64,000 nucleotides of DNA from Xanthobacter flavus (GCF_017875275.1 NZ_JAGGML010000001.1:1240001-1304000); one strand, 5' to 3'. Counted from the first letter of the stretch, positions 26,214 through 35,941 are shown. The notes: generated from the sequence alone by a model not told the origin. Numbers and translations: made by a program.

Positions 26214-26456
26214 CCGCCGTCGCCGGCGCCTTCATCTGCCGCGCCGCGTGTCGGCGCTTGTGCACTGCCGCATCCGCTTAGAGCAGATTGGCCCAAAGTT
26301 GAAGCGCAAGCCGGCGAACCAGTGACTTGGGGAGGCCATTGCCCCGTGGAGCGAAGCAGTAGAGGTTGGGGCACAGACCCGCGCGTGTGACCGCGCTAAG
26401 GCCAAAATCCGCGTTCATCCACCGTCCCGCCCGACAGGAACAGCCGAGCCCGCACG
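26214..26456. other. Intergenic region between divergent zapE and FUSC genes
   Basis: A gap of about 240 bp that must hold both promoters. I see no convincing operator, repeat, small gene or structured RNA in it. Confidence 0.4.
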
Positions 26457-28697
26457 ATGGAGTCCCCCGCCCCGCAGTCAGCAAGCCTCGTCCACACGCG
26501 CGAGCCGTTCGCCCGCAGCGTGAAGCGCTGGCTGGCCGACCATGATCCCGGCGGCATCGACACCACGCGGGCGCTGGCGCTGGGCATCTCCTTCGTCATC
26601 GTCATCGTCTCCGGCTATGCCACGTCGGTGGGATTCCGGCTGGGCATGGATACCACCTTCCCGATGATGGCCGGCTGCGCCGCGCTGGTGATGATCTCCT
26701 TCACCCCCGGCGCCAGCGTCGCCGCCGAAGGGCGCAACATGCTGCGCCTGTTCGCCCTTTCCGTGTCGTTCCTTGCGCTCCTCACCGCCATCGGCCCGGG
26801 CAACGGGCCGGCCAACGACATGGTGCAGAAGCTGCTGCTGGTTCCCCTGTCCTTCATCGCGCTGGCGCTCAGGCGCACCGGCATGGACGGCCAGCGCCTC
26901 GGCCTCGCTCTGATCGTGGTGGCGACGGTGGGCACCATCATCCGCCCGACACGCATGGAGGCAGCCCTGCTGCTGCTCGCCTTCTGCCAGGGGGCGCTGG
27001 TGGCGGCGGCGGTGCGCCTGTCGCCGTGGCGGCCGTCAGCGGTGAACGCCTTCGTCGATACCACCCTCGACATGCAGGGCGCGGTCGCCGCCTATCTCCG
27101 CGAGCTGTCGGCGGCGGTGCGCGACAATCATCCCTTCCCTCCGGATGCCTCCGAGGTGCTGGAAAACCTGCGCGGGCGGGTGTGGAACGCGCTCGCCAAC
27201 GCCATTGCGGAGGACCCCGGCGCCCAGCCCGATTTCGAGCAGTTGCGTGTGCGCTTCTATCGCCTGCGCGTGGCGGTGCAGCTTCTCGCCGGCTGCGTGC
27301 CAAAGAACACGCCGGATTCCGTACCCTGGCGCCACCCCTTCGCCGCCGCCGCCGACCACATCGCGCGCCGGCTGGAGGCGGTGGATGTCTCCGATATCCA
27401 CGCCGAGGAGCGATTCGAGCGGGCAGTGGCGCAATTGCGCCATGTCGCCTTCTCGCCCGAACTGCCTGGCGAGGCGCGCTTCGCGCTGCTGCGGGCGCTG
27501 ACCGCCTTCGACCGCCTGTCCATGGTCGTCACCGGCATCGCGGCGGCCGAGATGGCGCCCTTCCCGCCGCCCCATCCGGATGCGGAAGACGATACCCTGC
27601 CCCCGCGGCAACGGGCGACCCCGCTCTTCGTGAAAGGGCCGGACGGCCGGCAGATCCTCTCCGCGCCCTATCGCGTCGCCTGCCAGGGCGCGGTGGCGAC
27701 GGCCATCACCACCGCCTTCGATCTCCTGGTCCACCTCGATCACGCCTATTGGGCGACGATGACGGTCATGTTCGTTATCGGCAACAGCGTGGGCGAAACC
27801 TACATGCGGGTGCGCTACCGCACGGTGGGCACCCTCATCGGCGTGGCACTAGGTTTCGCCGTGTTCCTCGCGCTGGAGGGGCAGATCTGGCTCATGGCGG
27901 CGTTCTGCATGCTGGCGCAGATGATCGCTGTCATCACGCAGAAGGACCGCTATGACATCGCCTCCGCCGCGGTCGGCCTGTCGGTTGTGCTGGGTCTGCA
28001 CATCATCTCCGGGCTCGGGCCGGAGGGCATGATCGCCCGCGTCTACGAGACGGCCATCGGCGCGGCGGTGGCGCTGGCGGTGTCCTTCATCGTGCTGCCG
28101 GTCTACCTCACCGATCAGGTGCGGCCGGAGGTGCGGGCGCTGCTCAGGCGCTGCCGCTCGGCCTTCGCCTCCTGGTGGCCGCATCCCGGAGAGGCCACCA
28201 GCGTCGCCGCCCTGGTGCAGGACGTGCGCGGCCTCGGCCTGCGCCTGCCCCATCTCGGTGCCGAGCAGGTGTTCGGCCATTCCGCCGGAGACGTGGCGAA
28301 CATCGTCTCCACCCTCGACGTACTCATCACCTATCTCGCCCTCATGGAAGACGTGGCCCACCGCCTTGCCGCCGCCAATCCGTCCGAGGAGCTGGTGACG
28401 GTGGTGGAGGCCGCCCGCTCGCGCACGCTCACCGCCTTCGAGGTGGTGCTGGGGGAGGCCGGCTCCGGCAGCGCCGATGCGGCCAATCCGGCCGTCGCGG
28501 CCGCCGTTTCCACCGTGCTCGGCCTCGCCGACGATGCGAAGCTCAGGGAAACCCTCCCGCTAGTGGCGGACTATCTCGCCTATTCGGACGCGCTGCTGCG
28601 GCCGCTGCGTGAACTGAATGCCGCACTGCGTGACAAGCCCTGGCGCAAGGAAGACATGATCGCCGCCGGCGCCGCCCCGGCGACGCCCGCGCCTTAG
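26457..28697 (+). CDS. FUSC family (fusaric acid/aromatic acid) efflux protein
   Basis: A 746-residue inner-membrane protein. There are two hydrophobic blocks, about residues 40-195 and 415-560, each with five or six helices, separated by a soluble cytoplasmic region. The C-terminal block contains LVHLDHAYWATMTVMFVIGNSVGETYMRVRYRTVGTLIGVALGF, read here as its usual motif WATMT...RTVGTLIG typical of FUSC/AaeB proteins. These export weak aromatic acids. No HlyD-type partner is adjacent, so it may act alone or with an adaptor elsewhere. Confidence 0.83.
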   Translation: MESPAPQSASLVHTREPFARSVKRWLADHDPGGIDTTRALALGISFVIVIVSGYATSVGFRLGMDTTFPMMAGCAALVMISFTPGASVAAEGRNMLRLFALSVSFLALLTAIGPGNGPANDMVQKLLLVPLSFIALALRRTGMDGQRLGLALIVVATVGTIIRPTRMEAALLLLAFCQGALVAAAVRLSPWRPSAVNAFVDTTLDMQGAVAAYLRELSAAVRDNHPFPPDASEVLENLRGRVWNALANAIAEDPGAQPDFEQLRVRFYRLRVAVQLLAGCVPKNTPDSVPWRHPFAAAADHIARRLEAVDVSDIHAEERFERAVAQLRHVAFSPELPGEARFALLRALTAFDRLSMVVTGIAAAEMAPFPPPHPDAEDDTLPPRQRATPLFVKGPDGRQILSAPYRVACQGAVATAITTAFDLLVHLDHAYWATMTVMFVIGNSVGETYMRVRYRTVGTLIGVALGFAVFLALEGQIWLMAAFCMLAQMIAVITQKDRYDIASAAVGLSVVLGLHIISGLGPEGMIARVYETAIGAAVALAVSFIVLPVYLTDQVRPEVRALLRRCRSAFASWWPHPGEATSVAALVQDVRGLGLRLPHLGAEQVFGHSAGDVANIVSTLDVLITYLALMEDVAHRLAAANPSEELVTVVEAARSRTLTAFEVVLGEAGSGSADAANPAVAAAVSTVLGLADDAKLRETLPLVADYLAYSDALLRPLRELNAALRDKPWRKEDMIAAGAAPATPAP

Positions 28698-28796
28698 ATC
28701 CAGCCTTGATCGCAGTGGACGTGGCTGTAGAAAAGAAATCGAGGTGACGGCCGAGCAGAATTGGATCGTGACGACCATCACCCATGCGGGGGGACG

Positions 28797-29183
28797 ATGA
28801 AGAGGGCTGGCTTTTTCAATTTGGTCGCCGTGATGGCGCTTACGACCGCGGGAACGCATCTGGCCAACGCCCAGACGCCCATCGATCTCGGCACAATCTG
28901 GAACGAGCAGGAAGCCGGATGGCAGGGCGTGTGGACGCGCGTCGGCCGGTCGAACACATTTCAGGCCGTCTGGACCAAAGACAATCGCGTTGTCCGCGCC
29001 ACTCTTCAGATGGTGGTCAGTGGAAATGTCGTTTCGATCACGCGGGATGACACGTCCGGGCCTGGTGTCGGCAAGGCCGGCTGCGAATATACCGGAACCG
29101 TAAAGGGCAACACGGTCGCTGGCGATTACAATTGCGCCTGGTCGAAAGCTGCTGGAAAGTGGAAGGCGACCATTTCGCGCTGA
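28797..29183 (+). CDS. Hypothetical secreted protein
   Basis: A 128-residue exported protein with signal peptide MKRAGFFNLVAVMALTTAGTHLANA. The mature part begins TPIDLGTIWNEQEAGW and is rich in Trp and Val strands (GVWTRVGRSNTFQAVWTK), ending YNCAWSKAAGKWKATISR, with two cysteines (AGCEYTG, YNCAW). GGGGGAC just upstream of the ATG is the likely ribosome site. Base composition is less GC-rich than its neighbours. The fold looks like a small beta-sandwich. Function unknown. Confidence 0.65.
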   Translation: MKRAGFFNLVAVMALTTAGTHLANAQTPIDLGTIWNEQEAGWQGVWTRVGRSNTFQAVWTKDNRVVRATLQMVVSGNVVSITRDDTSGPGVGKAGCEYTGTVKGNTVAGDYNCAWSKAAGKWKATISR

Positions 29184-29231
29184 CCAAGCGAGCCGTGTCT
29201 GGCGCCCGGTGCGGCTTTCTTGAACGATGGC

Positions 29232-29259
29232 CCGAGCGGTTTGATTTCAATCCGCTCGG
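29232..29259. terminator. Bidirectional hairpin between convergent genes
   Basis: CCGAGCGG (29232-29239) pairs with CCGCTCGG (29252-29259), and an inner TTGA/TCAA pair extends the stem. It lies 48 bp after the stop at 29183 and just before the convergent dcd stop. Confidence 0.65.
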
Positions 29260-29268
29260 ATCGGGGCG

Positions 29269-30396
29269 CTACAGCGCCATCGGCTTGAAGTGCTTCGACA
29301 GCTTCAGCCCCTGCCCTTGGTAATGGGAGCGCATATCCGCGCCGTAAAGCGTGTGAGGACGTGCGGCCATGCGCTCGTAAACGAGGCGGCCCACGGTCTG
29401 CCCGTGCTCCAGGATGAACGGCACCTCGCGCGAGCGCACCTCCAGCACCGCCCGGGCGCCGCGCCCGCCGGCCGCCGGATTGCCGAAGCCGGGATCGAAG
29501 AAGCCGGCGTAATGCACCCGGAACTCGCCCACCAGCGGATCGAACGGCACCATCTCCGCCGCATAGTCCGGCGGCACATGCACCGCCTCGCGGGAGGCGA
29601 GGATGTAGAAGGCGTCCGGATCGAGCACGAGACTGGCCGGCCGGTCGGCGCGCACGTGGATGGGCTCCCAGAAGTCCGCCACGTCCAGCACGCCGGCCTG
29701 ATCCACGTCGATCACGCCCGTATGCTTCTTGGCGCGGAAGCCCATGAGACCGCCCAAGGCGTCGCCGGCGAGATCCACGCCCAGCGCGATGCCGCCCGCC
29801 GCCACGTCCGGGCTCGCTGCATCCACGAGGCATTCGGCGGACTGGAGGTTCAGAAGCTCAAGGTCCGACAGGCGCGACACGCCGCGCCGGAACCGCACCT
29901 GCGACAGGCGCGAGCCGGTGCGCACCAGGATGGGGAAGGTGCGCGGGGAGATTTCCAGATAGAGCGGGCCGTTATAGCCAGCCGGGATGGTGTCGAAGGC
30001 ACGGGCGCCGTCGGTGATGACGCGCACGAACACATCGAGCCGCCCGGTGGAGCTTTTCGGATTGGCAGCGGCGGCAAGGTCCGCCGGCAGCTTCAGCCGC
30101 TCGAACAGTTCCACGAGATAGACGCAGCCCGTCTCCAGCACCGCGCCTCTGGTGAGGTCGAAATCGTGCAAAGCGAGGTCGCTGAGCCGTTCCTTCACCG
30201 AGACGCCGGCGCCCGGAAGAAAGCTCGCGCGCACGCGCCACGCGGTGCGGCCGAGGCGCAGGTCCAGGCTCGCCGGCTGGATCTGGTCGTCGTCCAGCGC
30301 CTTGCGGCAGGCGATGGCGCCGGATGCCTTCAACAGACCGATCGCCTCGGCGGGCAGGATGCCGGGCTTCAGATGCTCCGTGGCACGCATCGTCAT
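29269..30396 (-). CDS. dcd: 2'-deoxycytidine 5'-triphosphate deaminase (two-domain form)
   Basis: A 375-residue enzyme converting dCTP to dUTP for thymidylate synthesis. This alphaproteobacterial form is about twice as long as E. coli Dcd because the dUTPase-like fold is duplicated. The N-terminal unit has QIQPASLDLRLGRTAW and PKSSTGRLDVFVRVI, the latter the catalytic Arg/Ser region; the C-terminal unit has DQAGVLDVADFWEPI and YAGFFDPGFGN. The start may be ATG 30396 or 30390. It is divergent from metZ. Confidence 0.87.
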   Translation of the reverse strand: MTMRATEHLKPGILPAEAIGLLKASGAIACRKALDDDQIQPASLDLRLGRTAWRVRASFLPGAGVSVKERLSDLALHDFDLTRGAVLETGCVYLVELFERLKLPADLAAAANPKSSTGRLDVFVRVITDGARAFDTIPAGYNGPLYLEISPRTFPILVRTGSRLSQVRFRRGVSRLSDLELLNLQSAECLVDAASPDVAAGGIALGVDLAGDALGGLMGFRAKKHTGVIDVDQAGVLDVADFWEPIHVRADRPASLVLDPDAFYILASREAVHVPPDYAAEMVPFDPLVGEFRVHYAGFFDPGFGNPAAGGRGARAVLEVRSREVPFILEHGQTVGRLVYERMAARPHTLYGADMRSHYQGQGLKLSKHFKPMAL

Positions 30397-30469
30397 ATCC
30401 GCTTTCCCGTCCTTTTTGTTCGATTTACCGGACGGAGCCCTTGACGCCAAGGGGGCCCCGCTCTTTAGT

Positions 30470-30534
30470 GCGGCGGTGGAGAATTTGAGCCGGCCGGCTT
30501 GCAGCCACGTTAAACAACCATGCTAAAAGGCCGG
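30470..30534 (+). ncRNA. SAM-II riboswitch upstream of metZ
   Basis: The sequence GCGGTGGAGAATTTGAGCC, then GGCTTGCAGCCACGTTAAA, then CAACCATGCTAAAAGGCCGG reproduces the SAM-II consensus: P1 strand GGTGG, the conserved ATTTGA, CTTGC, GCCACGTTAAACAA, and the downstream GCTAAA that forms the H-type pseudoknot. GGTGG pairs with GCCAC. It lies about 95 bp upstream of the metZ ATG on the same strand. SAM-II riboswitches repress methionine biosynthesis genes in alphaproteobacteria when S-adenosylmethionine is bound. Confidence 0.92.
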
Positions 30535-30629
30535 GGAGACGACAAGGCACATCGTCCGTGCTGCAGGTCCATCTGCGCATCTGGCGAACGCCCGGTCCGA
30601 TCCCCTCGGCCTCCCCCTCGGAGACCGTC

Positions 30630-31850
30630 ATGTCCGTGGCGCCAAAGCCCACCCCCCGGTTCGTCCCCCGCGATCCCCTTACACTCCACCCGGAAACACG
30701 GCTAGTCCATGGCGGGACGACGCGCTCGCCCTTCGGCGAAACCTCCGAGGCGCTCTTCCTGACGCAGGGCTTCGTCTATGACGATGCCGAAAGCTGCGAG
30801 GCCCGCTTCAAGGGCGAAGATCCCGGCTTCGTCTATTCGCGCTATTCCAACCCCACCACCGCCATGTTCGAGGAGCGCATGGCGCTGCTGGAAGGCGCGG
30901 AAGCGGCGCGTGCCACCGCATCCGGCATGGCGGCTGTGAATGCCGCGCTGCTGTGCCAGCTCTCGGCCGGCGACCATGTGCTCGCCGCCCGCGCCCTGTT
31001 CGGCTCGTGCCGCTGGATCCTGGAGGACTTCCTCCCCCGCTTCGGCGTCGAGACCACGCTGATCGACGGCGGCGACCTCGACGCCTGGAAGGCGGGCGTG
31101 AAGCCCAACACCAAGATCTTCTTCCTGGAGAGCCCCACCAACCCGACGCTGGACCTCATCGACATCGCCGCGGTGGCGGAGATCGCCCACGCGGCGGGGG
31201 CGAAGCTGGTGGTGGACAATGTGTTCGCCACCCCCCTCCTCCAGCATCCGTTCGAGTTGGGTGCCGACGTGGTGGTCTATTCCACGACCAAGCATGTGGA
31301 TGGTCAGGGCCGCTGCCTCGGCGGGGTGATCCTCTCCTCGAAGCAGTTCGTCACCGACCACCTCCAGACCTACCTGCGCCAGACTGGCCCCTCCATCTCC
31401 CCCTTCAATGCCTGGATCATGCTGAAGGGGCTGGAGACGCTGGCCCTGCGCGTGGAGCGCATGCAGGCAAGCGCCGGCAAGGTCGCCGATGCCCTCGCCA
31501 GCCTTCCCGGCGTGGAGAAGGTGATCTATCCCGGCCGTGCCGATCATCCCCAGGCGGAGCTGGCGAAGCGGCAGATGAAGGGCGGCGGCACCCTCGTGAC
31601 CTTCGTGGTGAAGGATGGCAAGGAGGGCGCCTTCCGCTTCGCCAACGCCCTGCGGCTCATCCGCATCTCCAACAATCTCGGCGATGCCAAGAGCCTCATC
31701 ACCCACCCCGCCACCACCACCCACCAGCGATTCACGCCGGAGACGCGGGCGGAGATGGGCATTTCCGACGGTCTGCTACGCCTTTCGGTGGGTCTCGAGC
31801 ATGCCGACGATCTCATCGCCGACCTGGCCGGTGCCGCCGAAGCCTTGTGA
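30630..31850 (+). CDS. metZ: O-succinylhomoserine sulfhydrylase
   Basis: A 406-residue PLP enzyme of the Cys/Met metabolism family that joins O-succinylhomoserine with sulfide to make homocysteine. Landmarks are LHPETRLVHGGTTRSPFGE, YSRYSNPTTAMFEERMA, FLESPTNPTLDLIDI, VDNVFATPLLQHP and the PLP lysine in VYSTTKHVDGQGRCLGG. The ATG at 30630 has GGAG 6 nt upstream. The upstream SAM-II riboswitch places it under SAM feedback control. Confidence 0.93.
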   Translation: MSVAPKPTPRFVPRDPLTLHPETRLVHGGTTRSPFGETSEALFLTQGFVYDDAESCEARFKGEDPGFVYSRYSNPTTAMFEERMALLEGAEAARATASGMAAVNAALLCQLSAGDHVLAARALFGSCRWILEDFLPRFGVETTLIDGGDLDAWKAGVKPNTKIFFLESPTNPTLDLIDIAAVAEIAHAAGAKLVVDNVFATPLLQHPFELGADVVVYSTTKHVDGQGRCLGGVILSSKQFVTDHLQTYLRQTGPSISPFNAWIMLKGLETLALRVERMQASAGKVADALASLPGVEKVIYPGRADHPQAELAKRQMKGGGTLVTFVVKDGKEGAFRFANALRLIRISNNLGDAKSLITHPATTTHQRFTPETRAEMGISDGLLRLSVGLEHADDLIADLAGAAEAL

Positions 31851-31975
31851 TTGCTAAGGTTGCGGCGCGCACCTTGCCGCGCTGCACCACGCCCTGTTGC
31901 GTGCCGGCGACAACGCAGGTTCACTATGCGCCCGCGGGGGCATTTTCTCCCGCGGTGTGGGGAGGTCGAGCGGGT

Positions 31976-32368
31976 ATGTACCGCGCCATCACTCGGAATA
32001 TTCAGGTGACCGCGACGCCGCGTTATGTGGCGGAGCGGTCGGAGCCCGACCAGGGCCGTCATTTTTGGGCCTATACGATCGAAGTGGCCAATTTGGGCCA
32101 GGAGACGGTGCAGCTCAAGGCGCGCCACTGGATCATCACCGATGCCAACGGCCGCACCGAGGAGGTGCACGGCGCCGGCGTCGTCGGCGAGGAGCCGACC
32201 CTGCCGCCCGGCGGCCGGTTCGAGTACACAAGCGGCGTGCCGCTCACCACGACCACCGGCATCATCCGCGGACGCTACGAGATGGTCACCGACACGGGGG
32301 AGGCCTTCTCCATCGAGATCCCGGCCTTCTCGCTGGACGTGCCGGACGTGCGCCGCGTGCTCAACTGA
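31976..32368 (+). CDS. apaG: ApaG protein (Co2+/Mg2+ efflux-associated)
   Basis: A 130-residue protein, the usual family length. It begins MYRAITRNIQVTATPRYVAE and carries FWAYTIEVANLG, the ARHWIITDANG block, and GRFEYTSGVPLTTTTGIIRG. The fold is a fibronectin type III-like sandwich; the family is linked to Co2+ resistance and Mg2+ efflux, mechanism unclear. GGAGG lies 10 nt upstream of the ATG. It is 125 bp after metZ and may share its transcript. Confidence 0.92.
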   Translation: MYRAITRNIQVTATPRYVAERSEPDQGRHFWAYTIEVANLGQETVQLKARHWIITDANGRTEEVHGAGVVGEEPTLPPGGRFEYTSGVPLTTTTGIIRGRYEMVTDTGEAFSIEIPAFSLDVPDVRRVLN

Positions 32369-32378
32369 CCTCATCCAT

Positions 32379-32400
32379 CCGCCCGGCGAAGGCCGGGCGG
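32379..32400 (+). terminator. Hairpin terminator after apaG
   Basis: CCGCCCGGC (32379-32387), loop GAAG, GCCGGGCGG (32392-32400): a 9-bp perfect stem 10 bp after the apaG stop, followed by GACAATTT. Confidence 0.65.
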
Positions 32401-32490
32401 GACAATTTCAGCTTCAGCCTTTCCGCTTTAGCCATTTCATAGCCCCTGTCCTTTATTGACGTTGCAGCGAACCGGGCGAGAGGGGAGATC

Positions 32491-33999
32491 ATGCACGCGG
32501 GCATTCCCACGGTGGAGGCCGAGGCCGTATCCGTCCTCAGCCTGCGCCCGGTCGCGGCCACGCTCGGCATCCTGCTCGCCATCCTCGGCGCCGCCATGCT
32601 GGCACCGGCCGTTGCCGATTTCGCCGCCCGCGCCAACAGCCGGGAGACTTTCGCGGGCGCCGCCTTCGTCGGCTCCGCCGCCGTCACCATCTTTGTCGGC
32701 GTACTCTTGTGGATGACCGGGCGCGGCCAGCTCACCCGCAAGCTCGACCTCCGCCAGGCCTTCGTTCTCACCACCTCGGTCTGGGTGGTGCTCTCGGTGT
32801 TCGCGGCCCTGCCGCTGATGTGGGGGCCGTCTCGCCTCTCCTTCACCAAGGCGGTGTTCGAGAGCATGTCCGGCCTCACCACCACCGGCGCCAGCGTCAT
32901 GTCGGGACTCGATGCCATGTCGCCGGGCATCCTCCTGTGGCGGGCGCTGCTGCACTGGTTCGGCGGCATCGGCATCATCGCCATCGCCATCGCCGTGCTG
33001 CCGGTGCTGTCCATCGGCGGGATGCAGCTGTTCCGCACCGAATCCTCGGACAAGTCCGAGAAGTTCCTGCCGCGCGCCGGCAGCATCGCCAAGCGCCTGC
33101 TCCAGGCCTATGTGCTGCTCACCATCATCTGCGCCGGATGCTATCTGGCGGCCGGCCTGAAGCCGTTCGATGCGGTGACGCTCGCCATGTCCACCCTGTC
33201 GAGCGGCGGCTTCGCCAATTCGGATTCCTCAATCTCGGTATTCGCGAACCCGGCCGTGGACTATGTCGCCATCGTCTTCATGCTGGCCGCGGCCATGCCC
33301 TTCCCGCTCTACGTGCGGGCGCTGTCGGGGGATGCGAGCCGCCTGTTCACCAATCCCGAGGTGCGGGTCTTCCTCGCCATCGTCGCTCTGTTCACGCTTC
33401 TGTCCTTCGCCCAGCAGAGTCTCCAGGGCATCGCCAGCGGCGAGACCGCGCTGCGGGGCGCGCTGTTCACGGTCAGCTCGCTCATCTCCACCACCGGATT
33501 CATGTCAGTGGACTACACGAACTGGGGGCCGTTCTCGGATTCCCTCTTATTCGTGCTGATGTTCCTGGGCGGCTGCACCGGCTCCACCTCGGGCGGGCTC
33601 AAGGCGCTGCGCATCTCGATCACCGCCAAGGCCATCCGCCAGCACCTGAAGCGCATCTCCTTCCGCGCCGGCATCTTCCCCATCCGCTATGGCGGGGCGC
33701 CGGTGGCGGACGACGTGGTCGGCTCGGTGCTGTCCTTCGTCTTCCTCTATCTGCTCACCTTCTTCCTCATCGGCGTGGCGCTGAACCTGATGGGGCTCGA
33801 TCTGCGCACCGCCTTCTCGGCGGCCATCGCCTGCCTCGCCAATGTGGGGCCGGGTCTCGGGCCGGTGGTGGGGCCGGCCTCCAATTTCGGCAGCCTGTCC
33901 GATCCCGCCCTGTGGCTGCTCACGGCGGCCATGATGCTGGGGCGGCTCGAAATCCTCACCGTTCTGGTGCTGTTCATGCCGCGCTTCTGGCTGCGCTGA
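32491..33999 (+). CDS. trkH: TrkH family potassium uptake protein
   Basis: A 502-residue K+ translocating membrane subunit. Four pore-loop repeats are visible, including [38 protein letters not shown] and [11 protein letters not shown], with the conserved selectivity-filter glycines. [22 protein letters not shown] is a signature stretch. GGGGAG precedes the ATG. The regulatory TrkA subunit is not adjacent. Confidence 0.92.
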   Translation: MHAGIPTVEAEAVSVLSLRPVAATLGILLAILGAAMLAPAVADFAARANSRETFAGAAFVGSAAVTIFVGVLLWMTGRGQLTRKLDLRQAFVLTTSVWVVLSVFAALPLMWGPSRLSFTKAVFESMSGLTTTGASVMSGLDAMSPGILLWRALLHWFGGIGIIAIAIAVLPVLSIGGMQLFRTESSDKSEKFLPRAGSIAKRLLQAYVLLTIICAGCYLAAGLKPFDAVTLAMSTLSSGGFANSDSSISVFANPAVDYVAIVFMLAAAMPFPLYVRALSGDASRLFTNPEVRVFLAIVALFTLLSFAQQSLQGIASGETALRGALFTVSSLISTTGFMSVDYTNWGPFSDSLLFVLMFLGGCTGSTSGGLKALRISITAKAIRQHLKRISFRAGIFPIRYGGAPVADDVVGSVLSFVFLYLLTFFLIGVALNLMGLDLRTAFSAAIACLANVGPGLGPVVGPASNFGSLSDPALWLLTAAMMLGRLEILTVLVLFMPRFWLR

Positions 34000-34013
34000 T
34001 CACGCCGCTCCCG

Positions 34014-34769
34014 TCAGAAGTGGGCCATATAGCCGCCGTCCACCGCCAGGATCTGGCCGGTGATGTAGGACGCCGCCGGGGAGGCGAGGAACACCGCCGC
34101 CCCCGCCACCTCTTCCGGATGCCCCCAGCGGCCGAGCGAGGTGCGGCGGGAGAGCCATTCCCGCAGCGTCTGGTCGCGCGACTGCGCCTCGTTGGCAGCG
34201 GTCAGCATGTAGCCGGGCGCGATGGCGTTCACCGTGATTCCGTGCGGGCCGAGATCGGCGGCGAGCGCGCGGGTCAGCGCCTCCAGCCCACCCTTCGCCG
34301 TTGTGTAGGCGGCATCCCCGGCGCGGGAAAGCGGACCGGCGATGGAGGTGATGTTGATGATGCGCCCGCCCGACTTGCGCGCCACCATGCCCCGCGCCAC
34401 CTGCCGGGTGAGATGGGCGGGCGCGAGGAGGTCCACCTCCACCAGCCGGCGGAAATCGGCATCCTCCATGTCCAGGAAGGCGCGGCGGTCGCGGGCGCCG
34501 GCATTGTTGACCAGGATGTGGATGGGCGGCGCCTTGGCCATGGCCGCATCCACCGCTGCCGCGTCGAACACGTCGAGCAGGAAGGGCTCGGCCTTGCCGC
34601 CCTTGCGGATGATGGCGGTGACGGCCGCGCCGAGCCGGTCGGCATGACGCCCGTTCACCAGCACATGGGCGCCGGCCTGCGCCAGCGCCATCGCCATCTC
34701 GAAGCCGAGGCCCGAGGCCGAGCCGGTGACGAGGGCGGTCTGTCCGTCGAGGGCGAAGGGGTGGGTCAC
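34014..34769 (-). CDS. SDR family oxidoreductase (gluconate 5-dehydrogenase-like)
   Basis: A 251-residue classical short-chain dehydrogenase. The cofactor loop is TALVTGSASGLGFEMA, then ILVNNAGARDRRAF, the catalytic Ser in IINITSIAGPLSR and YxxxK as AAYTTAKGGLEAL. NAIAPGYMLT and VDGGYMAHF close it. An Arg after the first strand (NGRHADRLG) suggests NADP use. It starts with GTG at 34769. Substrate unknown; similarity is to gluconate/3-oxoacyl reductases. Confidence 0.83.
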   Translation of the reverse strand: MTHPFALDGQTALVTGSASGLGFEMAMALAQAGAHVLVNGRHADRLGAAVTAIIRKGGKAEPFLLDVFDAAAVDAAMAKAPPIHILVNNAGARDRRAFLDMEDADFRRLVEVDLLAPAHLTRQVARGMVARKSGGRIINITSIAGPLSRAGDAAYTTAKGGLEALTRALAADLGPHGITVNAIAPGYMLTAANEAQSRDQTLREWLSRRTSLGRWGHPEEVAGAAVFLASPAASYITGQILAVDGGYMAHF

Positions 34770-34816
34770 GGCGGGGCTCCGGGGTTGTTCTCCCCTGCCT
34801 ACCGCTCCGGGTTGAT

Positions 34817-35941
34817 TCAGGCCAGCAGATAGCCGGTGAGCGCGCCGCAGATGGCGAGGGCGAACAGGCCCCCGTCATGCAGCGCCAGCGCGAGGCGGCT
34901 CGGCTGGCCGGACTGGTAGATCCACGCGGTCGCCCCCACCGTCGCGACCGACCAGCCCGCGCCGACGCAGATCAGCGCCGCTGTGATGCTCTCCGGCGTC
35001 CCGAGCCGCTGGAGCGGCACGCCGATGGCAACGAGCACGACGCCCGTCAGCGCTATGGCCAGCGGCGGCAGGCGGTCCCCAGCGAGGGCCAGCGGCACGG
35101 CTGGCGCATACATGGCCGCCACGTGCAAGGCGATGAAGCCGAACACCGCCGCCCCGCCGATGCCGCAGCCTACCAGCGCCAATGGCGCTCCGGACATGAC
35201 GGCGTTCATGCCGAACCAGGCGATACCGGCCACAACGGTCGGCCAGACGATGGCCGAGAGCGGCGCGGTCACCTTGGGGCGGAAGGTGGAATTGGGATCG
35301 TCCGCCAGCATCACCGCGACGCCGAGCGAGCAGGTGTGCGCCAGAGCCGCCAGCGCAGCGGCGCCGACGAGGAAGAAGGGCGCCGCGAGGCTTTCCGCGA
35401 AGCCCGCCAGCGTCGGCCCGGCCACGGCAGCGAGGAGGCCGCCGGCCAGCACGCCGGCGGTGGCGGCGGCTGGGCGCCCGCTCGCGGCCGCGGCCTCGTG
35501 CCGGTAGAAGAAGGAGAAACCCTGCGCCATGCCGAGCCAGAGGGCGCCGAGGCAGGCCCAGGCGAACTGGCGCTGGATCAGCGCCGCCACCAGCAGCGCG
35601 CCGCCGGCGATGCCGAGGGAGGCGCCGAGCGCAAAGCCCGTGCGCCGGCCGAAGGCATCGCGCAGGAAGGACGCCGGGAAGGAGGCGAGCGCCGCGCCCA
35701 GCAGCAGGGCCGCGAACGGCCACGTGACCAGTTCCGGCCGGGGCGCCAGTTGCGCGCCGGCCAGTGGCAAGGCGGCGGAGGCCACCGTCTGCGCCAGCAC
35801 GGCGAAGGCGAAGCCCAAGGCGAGGCCGAAGGTGGAGACGGCGCGCGGGCCGTTGTCATTGGCCGGGGCGTCGAGCTGCGGGTCGCAGACGCAGACCAGC
35901 ATCCCCGCCCGGGGCTCGGGAGCGGGCGCGGCGCGCCTCAC
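34817..35941 (-). CDS. ccoA: CcoA-like MFS copper importer for cbb3 oxidase assembly
   Basis: A 374-residue MFS-type membrane protein with ten to twelve predicted helices. It carries M245xxxM249 (GMNAVMSGAP) and H273xxxM277 (LHVAAMYAP). These match the copper-binding motifs M233xxxM237 and H261xxxM265 known for Rhodobacter capsulatus CcoA, with the identical 28-residue spacing. A CVC pair near residue 17 may also bind metal. The GTG start overlaps the ccoS stop (GTGA), putting it in the ccoIS operon. CcoA supplies Cu for the cbb3 catalytic subunit. Assigned from motif and context. Confidence 0.75.
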   Translation of the reverse strand: MRRAAPAPEPRAGMLVCVCDPQLDAPANDNGPRAVSTFGLALGFAFAVLAQTVASAALPLAGAQLAPRPELVTWPFAALLLGAALASFPASFLRDAFGRRTGFALGASLGIAGGALLVAALIQRQFAWACLGALWLGMAQGFSFFYRHEAAAASGRPAAATAGVLAGGLLAAVAGPTLAGFAESLAAPFFLVGAAALAALAHTCSLGVAVMLADDPNSTFRPKVTAPLSAIVWPTVVAGIAWFGMNAVMSGAPLALVGCGIGGAAVFGFIALHVAAMYAPAVPLALAGDRLPPLAIALTGVVLVAIGVPLQRLGTPESITAALICVGAGWSVATVGATAWIYQSGQPSRLALALHDGGLFALAICGALTGYLLA

